A DNA stretch of 60,651 nucleotides from DASQHW01 sp038209365 (GTDB lineage Bacteria; Actinomycetota; Acidimicrobiia; IMCC26256; PALSA-610), in NCBI GenBank assembly GCA_038209365.1, contig JBBQXS010000025.1, positions 1 to 60,651 on the forward strand, read 5' to 3'. Positions 1 through 7,645 of the stretch are shown in pieces (within the stretch, counting starts at the first letter, position 1; each line of letters begins with the position of its first letter). A model generated the notes under the pieces. It made no database searches, was not told the DNA's origin, and saw only the letters and a program-made list of their open reading frames with translations. The position numbers and the translations under genes were made by a program.

Positions 1-103
1 CCTGCCAGCCCCCCCCACACCCCCCTCACCTATTTTTTGCACCATTCCCCTCTTTTCTTTTTTTTGTGGTGGTGTTTCGGCCGCCCCCCCCCCCCCCCCC
101 CCC
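1..103. other. Low-complexity contig end, probable artefact
   Basis: The first 83 bases are C- and T-rich homopolymer blocks, followed by an uninterrupted run of 20 C (84-103). Composition changes abruptly to ordinary coding sequence at about 104, just before the stop codon of the epoxide hydrolase. Nothing in this stretch looks like a gene or regulatory site. I read it as a sequencing or assembly artefact at a contig edge rather than biology. Confidence 0.7.
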
Positions 104-111
104 ACGCCTCC

Positions 112-1230
112 TCACGTCAGACCGGCAAAGAACTCTTTGACATCTTGCACCAGCAAGTCTGGCTCTTCGAGCGCCGCGAAATGGCCGCCACGGTCGAAGC
201 GCGTGTAACGCACCAGGTTGTAGCGGGACGCCGCATACGCCTCCGGGACCCGGAACATCTCCTTGGGGAAGACCGCGGCCGCGGTCGGCACACTCACGAA
301 GTCCTCGCTGGGACCGAAATTCCGGCCCCGCTGAGACTCGCAGTAGAGCCGGATCGAGGAGTTGATCGTGTTCGTGACCCAGTACAGCGTGATGTTCGTC
401 AGCAACTGCTCGCGGCTCACAGCGTCTTCGGGATTGCCATCGTTGTCGGTCCAGGCCCAGAACTTCTCGATGATCCAGCCTGCGAGGCCGGCCGGCGAGT
501 CGGTCAGACCGTAACCGAGCGTCTGCGGGTTCTTGCCCTGGATCTCCTGGTATGCGGAGCCCTTCGTCATGAACTCACCCGCGGCCCCGAGATCCGCGGT
601 CTCCTGCGCGTTGAGCTGCACACTGCTCATGTCGGCCGGGAACGCCAACAACATGTTCGAGTGGAGGCCGACCATGTGCTCTGCGTCGATTGCGGCGAGG
701 CGCGCGCTGATCATTGCGCCCCAGTCGCCACCTTGGGCGCCGTACCGGCTGTAGCCGAGGCGCGCCATCAACGTCTTCCACGCTTCCGCGATGCGCTGCG
801 CATCCCAACCGGGTTCGGTCGTCGGGCCCGACCAGCCGTATCCCGGGAGTGACGGCGCGACGACATGGAAATCCGCGCGCAGCGGTTCGATCACGTCGAG
901 GAACTCCGCGACGGAACCGGGCCAGCCGTGAGTGATGATCAATGGCAACGCGTTCGAGTCGTCCGAGCGGGCATGGATGAAATGGATCTGCTGACCGTCG
1001 ATGTCGGTGAGGAAATGCGGCCAGCGATTGAACCGCTCCTCCTGCGCGCGCCAGTCGAACTTCGACGTCCAGTAGTCGCAGAGGTCTTGGAGATACGCGA
1101 GGTCGGTGCCGTATCCCCAGCCGCTGCCGGGAATCTGGTCGGGCCAGCGTGTACGCGCGAGGCGCTCGCGCAAGTCGTCGAGCACAGCGTCGGGAACATC
1201 GATGCGGAAGGGACGGATGTTGTCGCTCAC
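112..1230 (-). CDS. Epoxide hydrolase, alpha/beta fold (EPHX1-like)
   Basis: A 372-residue microsomal-type epoxide hydrolase that would open epoxides to diols through a covalent ester. Residues 1-90 match the EHN N-terminal domain (IRPFRIDVPDAVLDDLRERL). The oxyanion segment HGWPGS is at 101-106, the nucleophile Asp169 sits in GGDWG, and the catalytic His350 is in RGGHFAALEEP. Length is normal for the family. I chose the GTG at 1230 (VSDNIRPF) because family homology starts there; the open frame continues to 2112 without recognisable sequence. The stop at 112 is only a few bases from the contig-end C run. The divergent neighbour is an SDR dehydrogenase, which would fit stepwise oxidation of a hydrophobic substrate, but the substrate is unknown. 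Confidence 0.92.
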   Translation of the reverse strand: MSDNIRPFRIDVPDAVLDDLRERLARTRWPDQIPGSGWGYGTDLAYLQDLCDYWTSKFDWRAQEERFNRWPHFLTDIDGQQIHFIHARSDDSNALPLIITHGWPGSVAEFLDVIEPLRADFHVVAPSLPGYGWSGPTTEPGWDAQRIAEAWKTLMARLGYSRYGAQGGDWGAMISARLAAIDAEHMVGLHSNMLLAFPADMSSVQLNAQETADLGAAGEFMTKGSAYQEIQGKNPQTLGYGLTDSPAGLAGWIIEKFWAWTDNDGNPEDAVSREQLLTNITLYWVTNTINSSIRLYCESQRGRNFGPSEDFVSVPTAAAVFPKEMFRVPEAYAASRYNLVRYTRFDRGGHFAALEEPDLLVQDVKEFFAGLT

Positions 1231-1293
1231 ACCGGGGACGCTACGCGGCTCGTGCAGCCGCCACCACCCGAGGCGGGGCGACTTCCCCGCAGC

Positions 1294-1299
1294 TAGATT
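1294..1299 (+). promoter_or_regulatory. Candidate -10 box TAGATT for the SDR gene
   Basis: TAGATT fits the actinobacterial TANNNT -10 pattern and ends 6 nt before the GTG at 1306, the spacing expected for a leaderless transcript. No convincing -35 or ribosome-binding site is visible. Confidence 0.35.
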
Positions 1300-1305
1300 C
1301 CGCGT

Positions 1306-2076
1306 GTGCTCGACCCACTGGCCGCGTTTCGCCTCGACGGCAAGGTCGCGATCGTCACTGGTGCGAGCGCGGGTCTCGGCACCCGCTTCGCGCGCGTGCT
1401 CGACGCGGTCGGTGCGCGTGTCGTCCTCGCGGCGCGGCGCATGGAACGGCTCGAGCGACTTGCGACCGAGCTCCGTGACGCGCATCCCGTCAACTGCGAC
1501 CTGGCAGAGGATGGCGCGCCGGCGGCGCTCGTCGCCGCGGCGCTCGCTCACTACGACCGCGTCGACATCCTGGTGAACAACGCCGGCACGAGTGACCCGA
1601 CGCCGGCGCTCGACGAGACGACCGAGAAGTTCAGCGCGACATTGCGCGTCAACCTGGTCGCCCCCTTCGAGCTCGCTCGCGAGTGCGCGCGGGCGATGGC
1701 CGCCTCCGGAGACGGCGGAACGATCGTGAACGTCGCGTCGATCTGGGGACTCGTCGGCGTCGGTCAGATTCCCGAAGCGGGCTACGCGGCGTCGAAAGGT
1801 GGCCTCGTGAACCTTACGCGCGAGCTCGCAGCCCAGTGGGCGCGCAAAGGTGTGCGCGTGAATTGCCTGGCGCCGGGTTGGTTTCGCAGCGAGATGACCG
1901 AAGGGGTGATGTTCGGTGACGAGCGCTCGGAACGCTGGCTCCAGCAGCGCACACCGATGGGGCGCGGCGGCGGCGAGCACGAGCTCGACGGCGCGTTGCT
2001 CCTCCTCGCGAGCGACACCAGCAGCTTCATGACCGGCCAGGTCGTCTGCGTCGACGGCGGATGGACGAGCGTTTGA
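1306..2076 (+). CDS. SDR family NAD(P)-dependent oxidoreductase
   Basis: A 256-residue classical short-chain dehydrogenase. The cofactor motif TGASAGLG is at 18-25 and NNAG at 91-94. The catalytic triad is Ser145 (VASIWG), Tyr160 and Lys164 (YAASK), and the C-terminus has the usual TGQVVCVDGGW. GTG start at 1306 with no ribosome-binding site, consistent with leaderless expression. It runs convergent to the GH20 gene with a 10-nt gap and divergent from the epoxide hydrolase. Substrate cannot be assigned; 3-oxoacyl reductase or alcohol dehydrogenase activity are both compatible with the fold. Confidence 0.93.
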   Translation: MLDPLAAFRLDGKVAIVTGASAGLGTRFARVLDAVGARVVLAARRMERLERLATELRDAHPVNCDLAEDGAPAALVAAALAHYDRVDILVNNAGTSDPTPALDETTEKFSATLRVNLVAPFELARECARAMAASGDGGTIVNVASIWGLVGVGQIPEAGYAASKGGLVNLTRELAAQWARKGVRVNCLAPGWFRSEMTEGVMFGDERSERWLQQRTPMGRGGGEHELDGALLLLASDTSSFMTGQVVCVDGGWTSV

Positions 2077-2086
2077 GCTCTCCTTT

Positions 2087-3814
2087 CTAGGTGAAACGCT
2101 TCGGCCAGCCACCCCATGTCGGGTCCGGTTGGCCGGTCTCGTACGCGACGCGCAGGTTGTCGAGCCAGGCGACGCTGTCGACGAGGCCGCCGGGACGGTT
2201 GCGGGCGAGCCATAGCTCGCGGTGTTGATCGGTCAGGGCGGCGAGCCGCGCTGCGAAGGCGTCGCGCTGCTTCTGCGGGACAGACCCGAGCGTGCTGTCG
2301 CCGGCGAGGCGTGCGCGTGCGTCGTCGGTCAGGAGCTCGAGCACGTCGATGGTCCAGAGAACCTCGTGGACGAGCAGCGCGTGGTCGTCGCGCCGCGGTT
2401 GCGCGCGCGCAACGTCAGCTCGTGCCTCGGCGAGCCGACGCGCGACGGTGTCGAGCTCCTGGTCGGTGATGCCCTTCGTGATGCCACGGCCGACGCGGAT
2501 CTGTGGGAAGTAGAGATGCATCGCGAGGATCGAATGGTTGGGGATCTGTGGTGTGACTGCGCGGTGCGCGTCGCCGATCGTCAGGAGCGCGGCGGCCAGT
2601 CCGCCGGTCGGGTCGTCGAACGCGTGTGTGCTCAGCGCCGCCGCGAGATCGAGCGAGCGGTTCGAGGCGAGGCACCACGACACGGCGGCTCCGTAGGCGA
2701 ACCCCGGGTCGCTGACGGGCCATTGCTGTAGGTGACCGCGATCACCCCAGTCGGTGTTGAGGAAGCCGAGCCCGCCATGATCGAGCGCAGCCTGGGCCGC
2801 GTGTCGACAATTTTCGACAGCATTCGTGAGGCGACCGCCGATGCTCAGCCAGGCCGACGTGCCCGGTGCGACCCAGAACGGCAGGCCGGCCCGTGCGAGG
2901 CACGCGAGCCGTTCGCCGAACGGGTACTCGGCGTCATATCCCCATTCGCACACGGTGACGCCGTCGGGCACCTTTGCGACCAGCGCCGGATCGCCCGAGA
3001 ACATGTCGCCCCAGATGATCACCTCGCGCCCGTCGAGCTCGGGGAGCGCGCGCAGCGTCGCGATCCAGGCGAAGTACTCGTCGAGACGCTCGCGCGGCAG
3101 CTCCCACGTCTCGTCGAGGCCGATGTTCACGCGCCGGCTCGAGAACAACGGCAGCAACTCGGCCAGGAGCTCGCGGACGAGTGCGAGTGAACCGGGTTGC
3201 GCCGGATCGAGCGTCATCGCTTCGTGACCGAGACCATACGGATCCACGAAGCCGTCGGGCGCAAGCGCGAGTTCGTGGTAACGCGAGTGCTCGAGCCAGC
3301 GGTTCATGTGTCCGAGACAGTTCTGATTCGGTACGAGCTCCACGAAGCGCGAACGACAGAACGCGTCGAGCGCGCGAATGTCGTCGGGAGTGAACGGGCT
3401 CGCGTCGGCATGCACCTCGGGATGATTGCGATACGCGAACGTGTGCTCGCTGTAGAGCTGGACCTGGTTCACCTTCCACGTGGCGAGCCGGTCGATCAGC
3501 GCGTAGAGCGTGTCCATCGTCGGGACCTTGTCACGCGACACGTCGAGCATGACGCCGCGGATGTCGAGATCGGGGTGGTCGCGGATCGTGCCGATCGGCA
3601 AGTCGCCGTTGTGCAGCCGCGCGAGCTGCGCAAGGGTGGCCCAGCCGTAGAAGCATCCGGCGGCGTCGCCGCCGGCGAGCGCGACGCCGGTCTCGGAGAT
3701 CGTCAATGTGTAGCCCTGCGGTGGCAGCGACGCGTCGACGCGCTCGATGACGGTGGTGTTCGCGGTGAGGCGATCCTCGAGGTCGAGGACTCTCGGCTGC
3801 GGCAACAGGTTCAC
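2087..3814 (-). CDS. Glycoside hydrolase family 20-like beta-hexosaminidase
   Basis: A 575-residue cytoplasmic-looking protein (no signal peptide). It has a GH20b-like N-terminal alpha/beta domain (about 1-80), then a TIM barrel beginning RGVMLDVSRDKVP at 86. The paired acidic residues Asp234-Glu235 in VNIGLDETWEL match the substrate-assisted D-E pair of GH20. GTG start at 3814 overlaps the stop of the upstream acetyltransferase in GTGA, implying translational coupling. Last gene of a nucleotidyltransferase-kinase-GNAT-GH20 unit, so release of N-acetylhexosamine from a glycan fits. The substrate linkage is inference, and a neighbouring N-acetylhexosaminidase family cannot be excluded without a profile search. 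Confidence 0.82.
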   Translation of the reverse strand: MNLLPQPRVLDLEDRLTANTTVIERVDASLPPQGYTLTISETGVALAGGDAAGCFYGWATLAQLARLHNGDLPIGTIRDHPDLDIRGVMLDVSRDKVPTMDTLYALIDRLATWKVNQVQLYSEHTFAYRNHPEVHADASPFTPDDIRALDAFCRSRFVELVPNQNCLGHMNRWLEHSRYHELALAPDGFVDPYGLGHEAMTLDPAQPGSLALVRELLAELLPLFSSRRVNIGLDETWELPRERLDEYFAWIATLRALPELDGREVIIWGDMFSGDPALVAKVPDGVTVCEWGYDAEYPFGERLACLARAGLPFWVAPGTSAWLSIGGRLTNAVENCRHAAQAALDHGGLGFLNTDWGDRGHLQQWPVSDPGFAYGAAVSWCLASNRSLDLAAALSTHAFDDPTGGLAAALLTIGDAHRAVTPQIPNHSILAMHLYFPQIRVGRGITKGITDQELDTVARRLAEARADVARAQPRRDDHALLVHEVLWTIDVLELLTDDARARLAGDSTLGSVPQKQRDAFAARLAALTDQHRELWLARNRPGGLVDSVAWLDNLRVAYETGQPDPTWGGWPKRFT

Positions 3815-4635
3815 GACAACCCCTTGCGATAGACGAAGTAGACGCTGCTGACTCGGCCGCCCAGCCGCGCGTACGGGACGATCGGCCCGACCCATGTGAC
3901 TTCGATGCTCGACCGGCCCCGCGCGCGCAACTCGTGGAGCGCGCCGACGAGGGCGGGAGTGCCGGCGCCGCGACCGATACGGTCGGGACGGGACGCGACT
4001 GGACCGAGAAAGCCCGCACGATTGACCTCGAACGCGCAGAACGCGCTGATGCCTTCGTCATCGCGAGCGATGACGAGGTTGCCCTTGTCGAGCCCGCGGA
4101 GCACCTCGGCCTTCCAGCTCGGCCAGTGCTTCGCCATGAACGTCGCGATCTCTTCACGATCGGCGGGCACCGCCAGCGTGTGGCCACCGGGATCGTCGGC
4201 GATCGTCGTGAGATCGATCGTCATGTCGAAGTTCGCTTCGACACGCGTGTAGTGATGACGCTCGAGCAGGCACAACAGGGCCGTATCGGTGCTCGGCACG
4301 CCCGGCCACAAGAAGAACGGTCCGTCGGCGCCGGCCGTGATCGAAGCGTGCCCGGCCATCCGCGCATCAGCATGCGCCGCGCGTAGGAGTCCGTGTCCGT
4401 TGCCCCGCCGGCGAGCGTCCGGGTCGACGACGAGAAGCCGCACGTGAGCACCGTGATCGCTTTCGACCGTCGCGACCACGCCGACGGCCGGGTCACCGCG
4501 AACGACTGCGGGTTGCTCGGGGGTGAACAGCGCGCCGTCGAGCTCGTCGATCGACGGGAAATCGGGAACGCCCCGCCGGCAGAGCTCCGCAATCGCGCGC
4601 AGGGCCGAACGGCCGAGTACGGGCAGCTCAGTCAC
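3811..4635 (-). CDS. GNAT acetyltransferase with two GNAT-like halves
   Basis: A 274-residue protein. The first half holds an acetyl-CoA pyrophosphate-binding motif, RRRGNGHGLL, at about 75-84; the second half (about 150-274) looks like a second, more degenerate GNAT domain with a GPVASRPDRIGRGAG turn. The GTG start at 4635 overlaps the kinase stop by 4 nt (GTGA), and its own stop overlaps the GH20 start in the same way. Its place between a hexosamine kinase-like gene and a hexosaminidase suggests an amino-sugar or sugar-phosphate acceptor, but that is inference from context only. Confidence 0.82.
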   Translation of the reverse strand: MTELPVLGRSALRAIAELCRRGVPDFPSIDELDGALFTPEQPAVVRGDPAVGVVATVESDHGAHVRLLVVDPDARRRGNGHGLLRAAHADARMAGHASITAGADGPFFLWPGVPSTDTALLCLLERHHYTRVEANFDMTIDLTTIADDPGGHTLAVPADREEIATFMAKHWPSWKAEVLRGLDKGNLVIARDDEGISAFCAFEVNRAGFLGPVASRPDRIGRGAGTPALVGALHELRARGRSSIEVTWVGPIVPYARLGGRVSSVYFVYRKGLS

Positions 4636-5654
4636 GATCCGACCGTACCTTGCATCGACGCGAGCAGCGCGAGCTGCGCGCGAGCGCGGTCGCGGTTCTG
4701 ATCGGGCCGTGTCGTGCGGTAGTACACGTCGCCCATGATGAAATCGGTAAGGAACCGCAGCGCCTGCTCATACGTGATCAGCGCTCCGGCGACTTCGAGC
4801 GCGTCGTCTTCCTCGGTGCCGGCGGTCAGCACCGGCGCCGCGCCTGCGCGGTAGCCGTCGAGGATCGCGCCCGCCAGCAGCGGGTCGGCGACGTTGCGTC
4901 GGGGGTCCGGATCGTCCTCGGCGGCGACCGTCGAGGCGCTGCGCAGCAAGTCGCCGACGTCCCAGAACCAAGCCGTCGGCATGACCGTGTCGAGATCGAC
5001 GAGACAGACAGCCGCGTTGCCGCGAAACAAGACGTTGGCGAGTTGCGCGTCGTTGTGCGCGACCCGCGCCGGGAGGCGCTCAACGAGCTCGTCGGCCAGC
5101 ACCGCAAGCGACGAGTTCGCAAGCGACCGGTCAATCTCGGCCGCGATTTGTTGGACGCGGCCGAACGGGTCTGCTGCGACGGCATCGCGGAGCCGCGCCA
5201 GCCGGCGCGTGGGATCGTGGAAATGCGGGATCGTCTCGGTCAGGCATGTCGGCGCGAGGTCCGCAAGGCCCGCGTGGAAGCGTCCGAGCAGGTGCGCGGC
5301 CGACGCCACGTGCGTCGGTGTCACATCGACGCACGCCTCGCCTCCGGGCACGCGGCGCCACGCGCGCCACGTCTCGCCGTCGTCAGTGACGATCCAGCCG
5401 CCCGATCGAGCGGCAACGAGCTGGGGCACGAACCGACCACCGAGGTGCGCCGACACGGTCGCCACGTTCTGCATGAGCGAGCGCGGGTCTTCGAAGGCCG
5501 AACGATTGATCCGCTGCACCACGTAGTCGTTGCGATGTGTCGTGACGAGGAATGTCTCGTTGATGAGGCCGGTGCCGAACGGCGCGACCGTCTCGACCGG
5601 CGCCGAGAACAAGAACTGCGCCGCGACGTGCCGAACGGTCCCGGCGTCGATCAC
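4632..5654 (-). CDS. APH-fold kinase, NahK-like (N-acetylhexosamine 1-kinase candidate)
   Basis: A 340-residue aminoglycoside-phosphotransferase-fold kinase. A glycine-rich GTGLINETFLV loop is at 27-37. The Brenner-type catalytic motif HNDAQLAN is at 200-207 (Asp202, Asn207), followed by the metal-binding LVDLDTVMP (Asp220, Asp222). The GLINETF N-lobe and the DLDTVMPTAWFWDVGD segment resemble N-acetylhexosamine 1-kinase more than drug kinases, and the neighbours (sugar-1-phosphate nucleotidyltransferase, GH20) support a salvage role: hexosamine plus ATP to hexosamine-1-phosphate. GTG start at 5654 in a GTGA overlap. Substrate identity is inferred, not shown. Confidence 0.8.
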   Translation of the reverse strand: MIDAGTVRHVAAQFLFSAPVETVAPFGTGLINETFLVTTHRNDYVVQRINRSAFEDPRSLMQNVATVSAHLGGRFVPQLVAARSGGWIVTDDGETWRAWRRVPGGEACVDVTPTHVASAAHLLGRFHAGLADLAPTCLTETIPHFHDPTRRLARLRDAVAADPFGRVQQIAAEIDRSLANSSLAVLADELVERLPARVAHNDAQLANVLFRGNAAVCLVDLDTVMPTAWFWDVGDLLRSASTVAAEDDPDPRRNVADPLLAGAILDGYRAGAAPVLTAGTEEDDALEVAGALITYEQALRFLTDFIMGDVYYRTTRPDQNRDRARAQLALLASMQGTVGS

Positions 5655-6445
5655 GACTGTGCCGCACGCACGGTAGCGAGGTCTTCCGGGTAGGTCATCC
5701 CGATACACGCCTCGTCCGACAGCAGAACGCGAACGGTGGTGCCGCCCTCGATCATCAGCTCGATCGCGTCGGGCAAGTACACCTCGCGGTCGGGGCTGCT
5801 CGCGCCGAGCTCGCCAACCGCCGCGGCGAGCCGCTCGAACACATTCGCTCGGAAGCCCCACATGTTCATCGAGACGATCTCATCGCCACACAAGACGTCG
5901 ACGGACGTTGCGGTCCGGAAATGCAATCCGCCACCCTTTTCGACGCTCCCCTCACGTACTTCGACGAGGACGCCGGCCTCGTCGATCGTGAGCAGCGCCC
6001 GCGACTCGGGACGCGATCCGACGAGCGTCCGATCGAGCCGGAACCCGACGACCGCGTGCTCGTGCGAGTGCGCGTCGTACAGGTGCGTCGCGAGCAACGA
6101 GAACGCGCCCGCGGGATAGAGATCATCGGCATTCACGACCACAAACGATCCTCGGAGCGCGTCCCTGGCGGCGAGCACGGCATCGGCAGTTCCCCGCGGC
6201 CGCCGCTGCACCACGAGCTCGACCGGGATCGTGGCCGCGCCCATGCCCTCGACATGCGCACGAAACAGCTCCTCGATCGCCGGCCGAACCACGATCACGG
6301 CGTGCTCGATGCCGGCATCCGCGGCGCGCCGTATCAACAGGTCGGTGACCGTGGAACCGTCGTCGCGAACCGCGACGAGCTGCTTCAATCCTCCGAAACG
6401 CGTGCCCTGCCCGGCAGCCAGCACCACGAGGCTCGAGCCCGTCAT
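5651..6445 (-). CDS. Sugar-1-phosphate nucleotidyltransferase
   Basis: A 264-residue GT-A-fold nucleotidyltransferase. It begins with the signature VLAAGQGTRFGGLKQ (about 8-22), and the metal-binding Asp lies in VVVNADDLYP. It lacks the left-handed beta-helix acetyltransferase domain of GlmU, so only uridylyl- or thymidylyl-transfer is expected. ATG start at 6445. First gene of the four-gene unit; its stop overlaps the kinase GTG in GTGA. Together the two would convert a free hexosamine to a nucleotide sugar. The nucleotide and sugar are not determinable from the sequence. Confidence 0.86.
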   Translation of the reverse strand: MTGSSLVVLAAGQGTRFGGLKQLVAVRDDGSTVTDLLIRRAADAGIEHAVIVVRPAIEELFRAHVEGMGAATIPVELVVQRRPRGTADAVLAARDALRGSFVVVNADDLYPAGAFSLLATHLYDAHSHEHAVVGFRLDRTLVGSRPESRALLTIDEAGVLVEVREGSVEKGGGLHFRTATSVDVLCGDEIVSMNMWGFRANVFERLAAAVGELGASSPDREVYLPDAIELMIEGGTTVRVLLSDEACIGMTYPEDLATVRAAQS

Positions 6446-6501
6446 GACCCCATCATGCCGACCCTGACTGCTGTTGCGGAACCATCCGGCGATCGCATCG
6501 T

Positions 6502-6507
6502 TACGCT
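6502..6507 (+). promoter_or_regulatory. Candidate -10 box TACGCT for the HAD gene
   Basis: TACGCT fits TANNNT and ends 7 nt before the GTG at 6515. It supports a leaderless start there rather than the ATG at 6455, which would leave almost no room between the divergent genes. Confidence 0.35.
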
Positions 6508-6514
6508 TGCGCCA

Positions 6515-7141
6515 GTGGAGACCGGATCGATTGACATCGTGCTTTTCGACCTCGGAGGAGTGCTCATCGACTTCGGTGGTGTCGGCCCGATGAAGGAGCT
6601 CGCCGGTATCGAAAGCGACGATGAACTGTGGCGGCGGTGGCTCACGTGCCGCTGGGTTCGTCGCTTCGAACGTGGACGGTGCTCCACGGAGGACTTCGCG
6701 ACGGGAGTCGTCGGCGACTGGGGACTCCCAATCGAACCGCAGCTGTTTCTCGACGCCTTCCGGAGCTGGCCGGGTGGCCCACTCCCGGGAGCCCAAACGC
6801 TCCTGGAGCAGGTGCAAGGCACGGTCCCCGCGGGCTGCTTGAGCAATACCAACTCCTTGCATTGGCACGACAACTACGCGCGCTGGCCGATCTTCGACGC
6901 GTTCGACTTCAGGTTCTTGTCGTTCGAGCTCGGCTACGTCAAACCGGACCAGGAGCTGTTCGACCACGTCGCGCACCTCCTTCCGTCGCCTGCGAGTCGG
7001 GTCCTGTTCCTGGACGACAACTCTCTCAACGTCGACGGGGCCGCCGCGGCCGGCTTCACTGCGAGTCAGGTCCGAGGTGTAGACGAAGCACGCCGGGCCC
7101 TCGTCGACACGGGCGTCCTCGGCGCAGACCAACCTGCGTGA
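6515..7141 (+). CDS. HAD-IA family hydrolase
   Basis: A 208-residue haloacid-dehalogenase phosphatase. Motif I is LFDLGGVLID, with Gly instead of the usual second Asp; motif II is LSNTNS, motif III Lys is in GYVKPDQ, and motif IV is FLDDNSLNVDGA. The Asp-x-Gly variant is common in YihX-type sugar-1-phosphate phosphatases, which fits the divergent amino-sugar operon, but the substrate is a guess. I chose the GTG at 6515 because homology starts immediately after it and a -10-like box lies 7 nt upstream; an in-frame ATG at 6455 would add 20 unconserved residues. Confidence 0.82.
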   Translation: METGSIDIVLFDLGGVLIDFGGVGPMKELAGIESDDELWRRWLTCRWVRRFERGRCSTEDFATGVVGDWGLPIEPQLFLDAFRSWPGGPLPGAQTLLEQVQGTVPAGCLSNTNSLHWHDNYARWPIFDAFDFRFLSFELGYVKPDQELFDHVAHLLPSPASRVLFLDDNSLNVDGAAAAGFTASQVRGVDEARRALVDTGVLGADQPA

Positions 7142-7143
7142 GA

Positions 7144-7179
7144 GACGGCCCACATAGGGCCGTCAGTCACGCAAGTTCG
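7144..7179 (-). terminator. Terminator-like hairpin plus shared 3' element
   Basis: GACGGCCC/GGGCCGTC (7144-7151 and 7157-7164) form a perfect 8-bp stem with a 5-nt loop between the convergent HAD and peroxiredoxin genes. On the minus strand it is preceded by CGAACTTGCGTGACT (7165-7179), 7 nt after the peroxiredoxin stop. Nearly the same 15-mer follows the MBL gene near 39405-39419. There is no U-tract, so termination is plausible but not certain. Confidence 0.5.
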
Positions 7180-7186
7180 GGACGCG

Positions 7187-7645
7187 TCAGCGCTGAAGCG
7201 CTCGCAGATCGCCGAGGACCTCGTCCGCGAAGGCGTTGACGTCGCCGACCGTGTACGTCTTGCGGATCACACCCTCCGGGTCGATGAGGTACGCGATCCG
7301 CTTGGCGAAATGGACTTTGTCGGTGCCCGGATCGCGCGCGCCGTACTCGACGCCGACCTGTTCGTCGTGGTCCGAGAGCAAACGGAACGGGAAGTCGAAC
7401 TTCTCGCGAAACGCCTTGTTCTCTGCCGGTGTGTCGAAGCTGATCCCGAGGATCTCGCACTCCAGCGCTTCGAACGCTTGGGCCTGGTCACGCAGGCCCT
7501 TTCCCTGAATCGTTCAACCGGGGGTGTCGGCCTTCGGATACCACCACAACAGGACCCAACGTCCGCGTTGGTCGGAGAGGCGCACCGGATGGCCGTCCTG
7601 GTCCGGCACGTTGAAGTCGGGAGCGGCGGTGCCTTCGGCGAGCAT
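7187..7645 (-). CDS. bcp: Bcp/PrxQ-type peroxiredoxin, probable selenoprotein (Sec44)
   Basis: A 152-residue thiol peroxidase, read through an in-frame TGA at 7514-7516. Residues 1-43 end in WYPKADTPG and the frame resumes TIQGKGLRDQ, so the TGA (codon 44) replaces the peroxidatic Cys of the family motif YPK..TPGCT. The resolving Cys of two-Cys Bcp (usually five residues later) is Lys here, making a 1-Sec enzyme. Downstream sequence is intact to the C-terminus and total length is normal for Bcp. A 7-bp hairpin with loop CGUGAC starts 21 nt after the TGA (separate entry). The ATG at 7645 overlaps the thiolase stop (TGATG). The alternative is a nonsense mutation, but hitting exactly the catalytic codon with no other lesion makes that unlikely. 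Confidence 0.85.
7472..7515 (-). other. SECIS-like hairpin of the peroxiredoxin mRNA
   Basis: Read on the minus strand directly after the TGA. The upper stem GGGCCUG/CAGGCCC (7 bp, 7493-7499 with 7480-7486) closes the six-base loop CGUGAC, which has G at loop position 2. An outer stem GAACG/CGUUC (7511-7515 with 7472-7476) starts within the UGA itself. The distance from UGA to the loop is 21 nt. Short stem, small loop with an early G and this spacing are the known features of bacterial SECIS elements recognised by SelB. It lies wholly inside the coding region, as in other bacteria. Confidence 0.75.

Noticed and set aside
37..852. Open frame starting inside the C-rich contig edge
   Set aside because: Its beginning is artefact sequence and the rest is antisense to the epoxide hydrolase.
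4632..5654. Aminoglycoside resistance phosphotransferase
   Set aside because: The fold is shared, but the GLINETF N-lobe and the sugar-nucleotide and hexosaminidase neighbours point to a sugar kinase of the NahK type.
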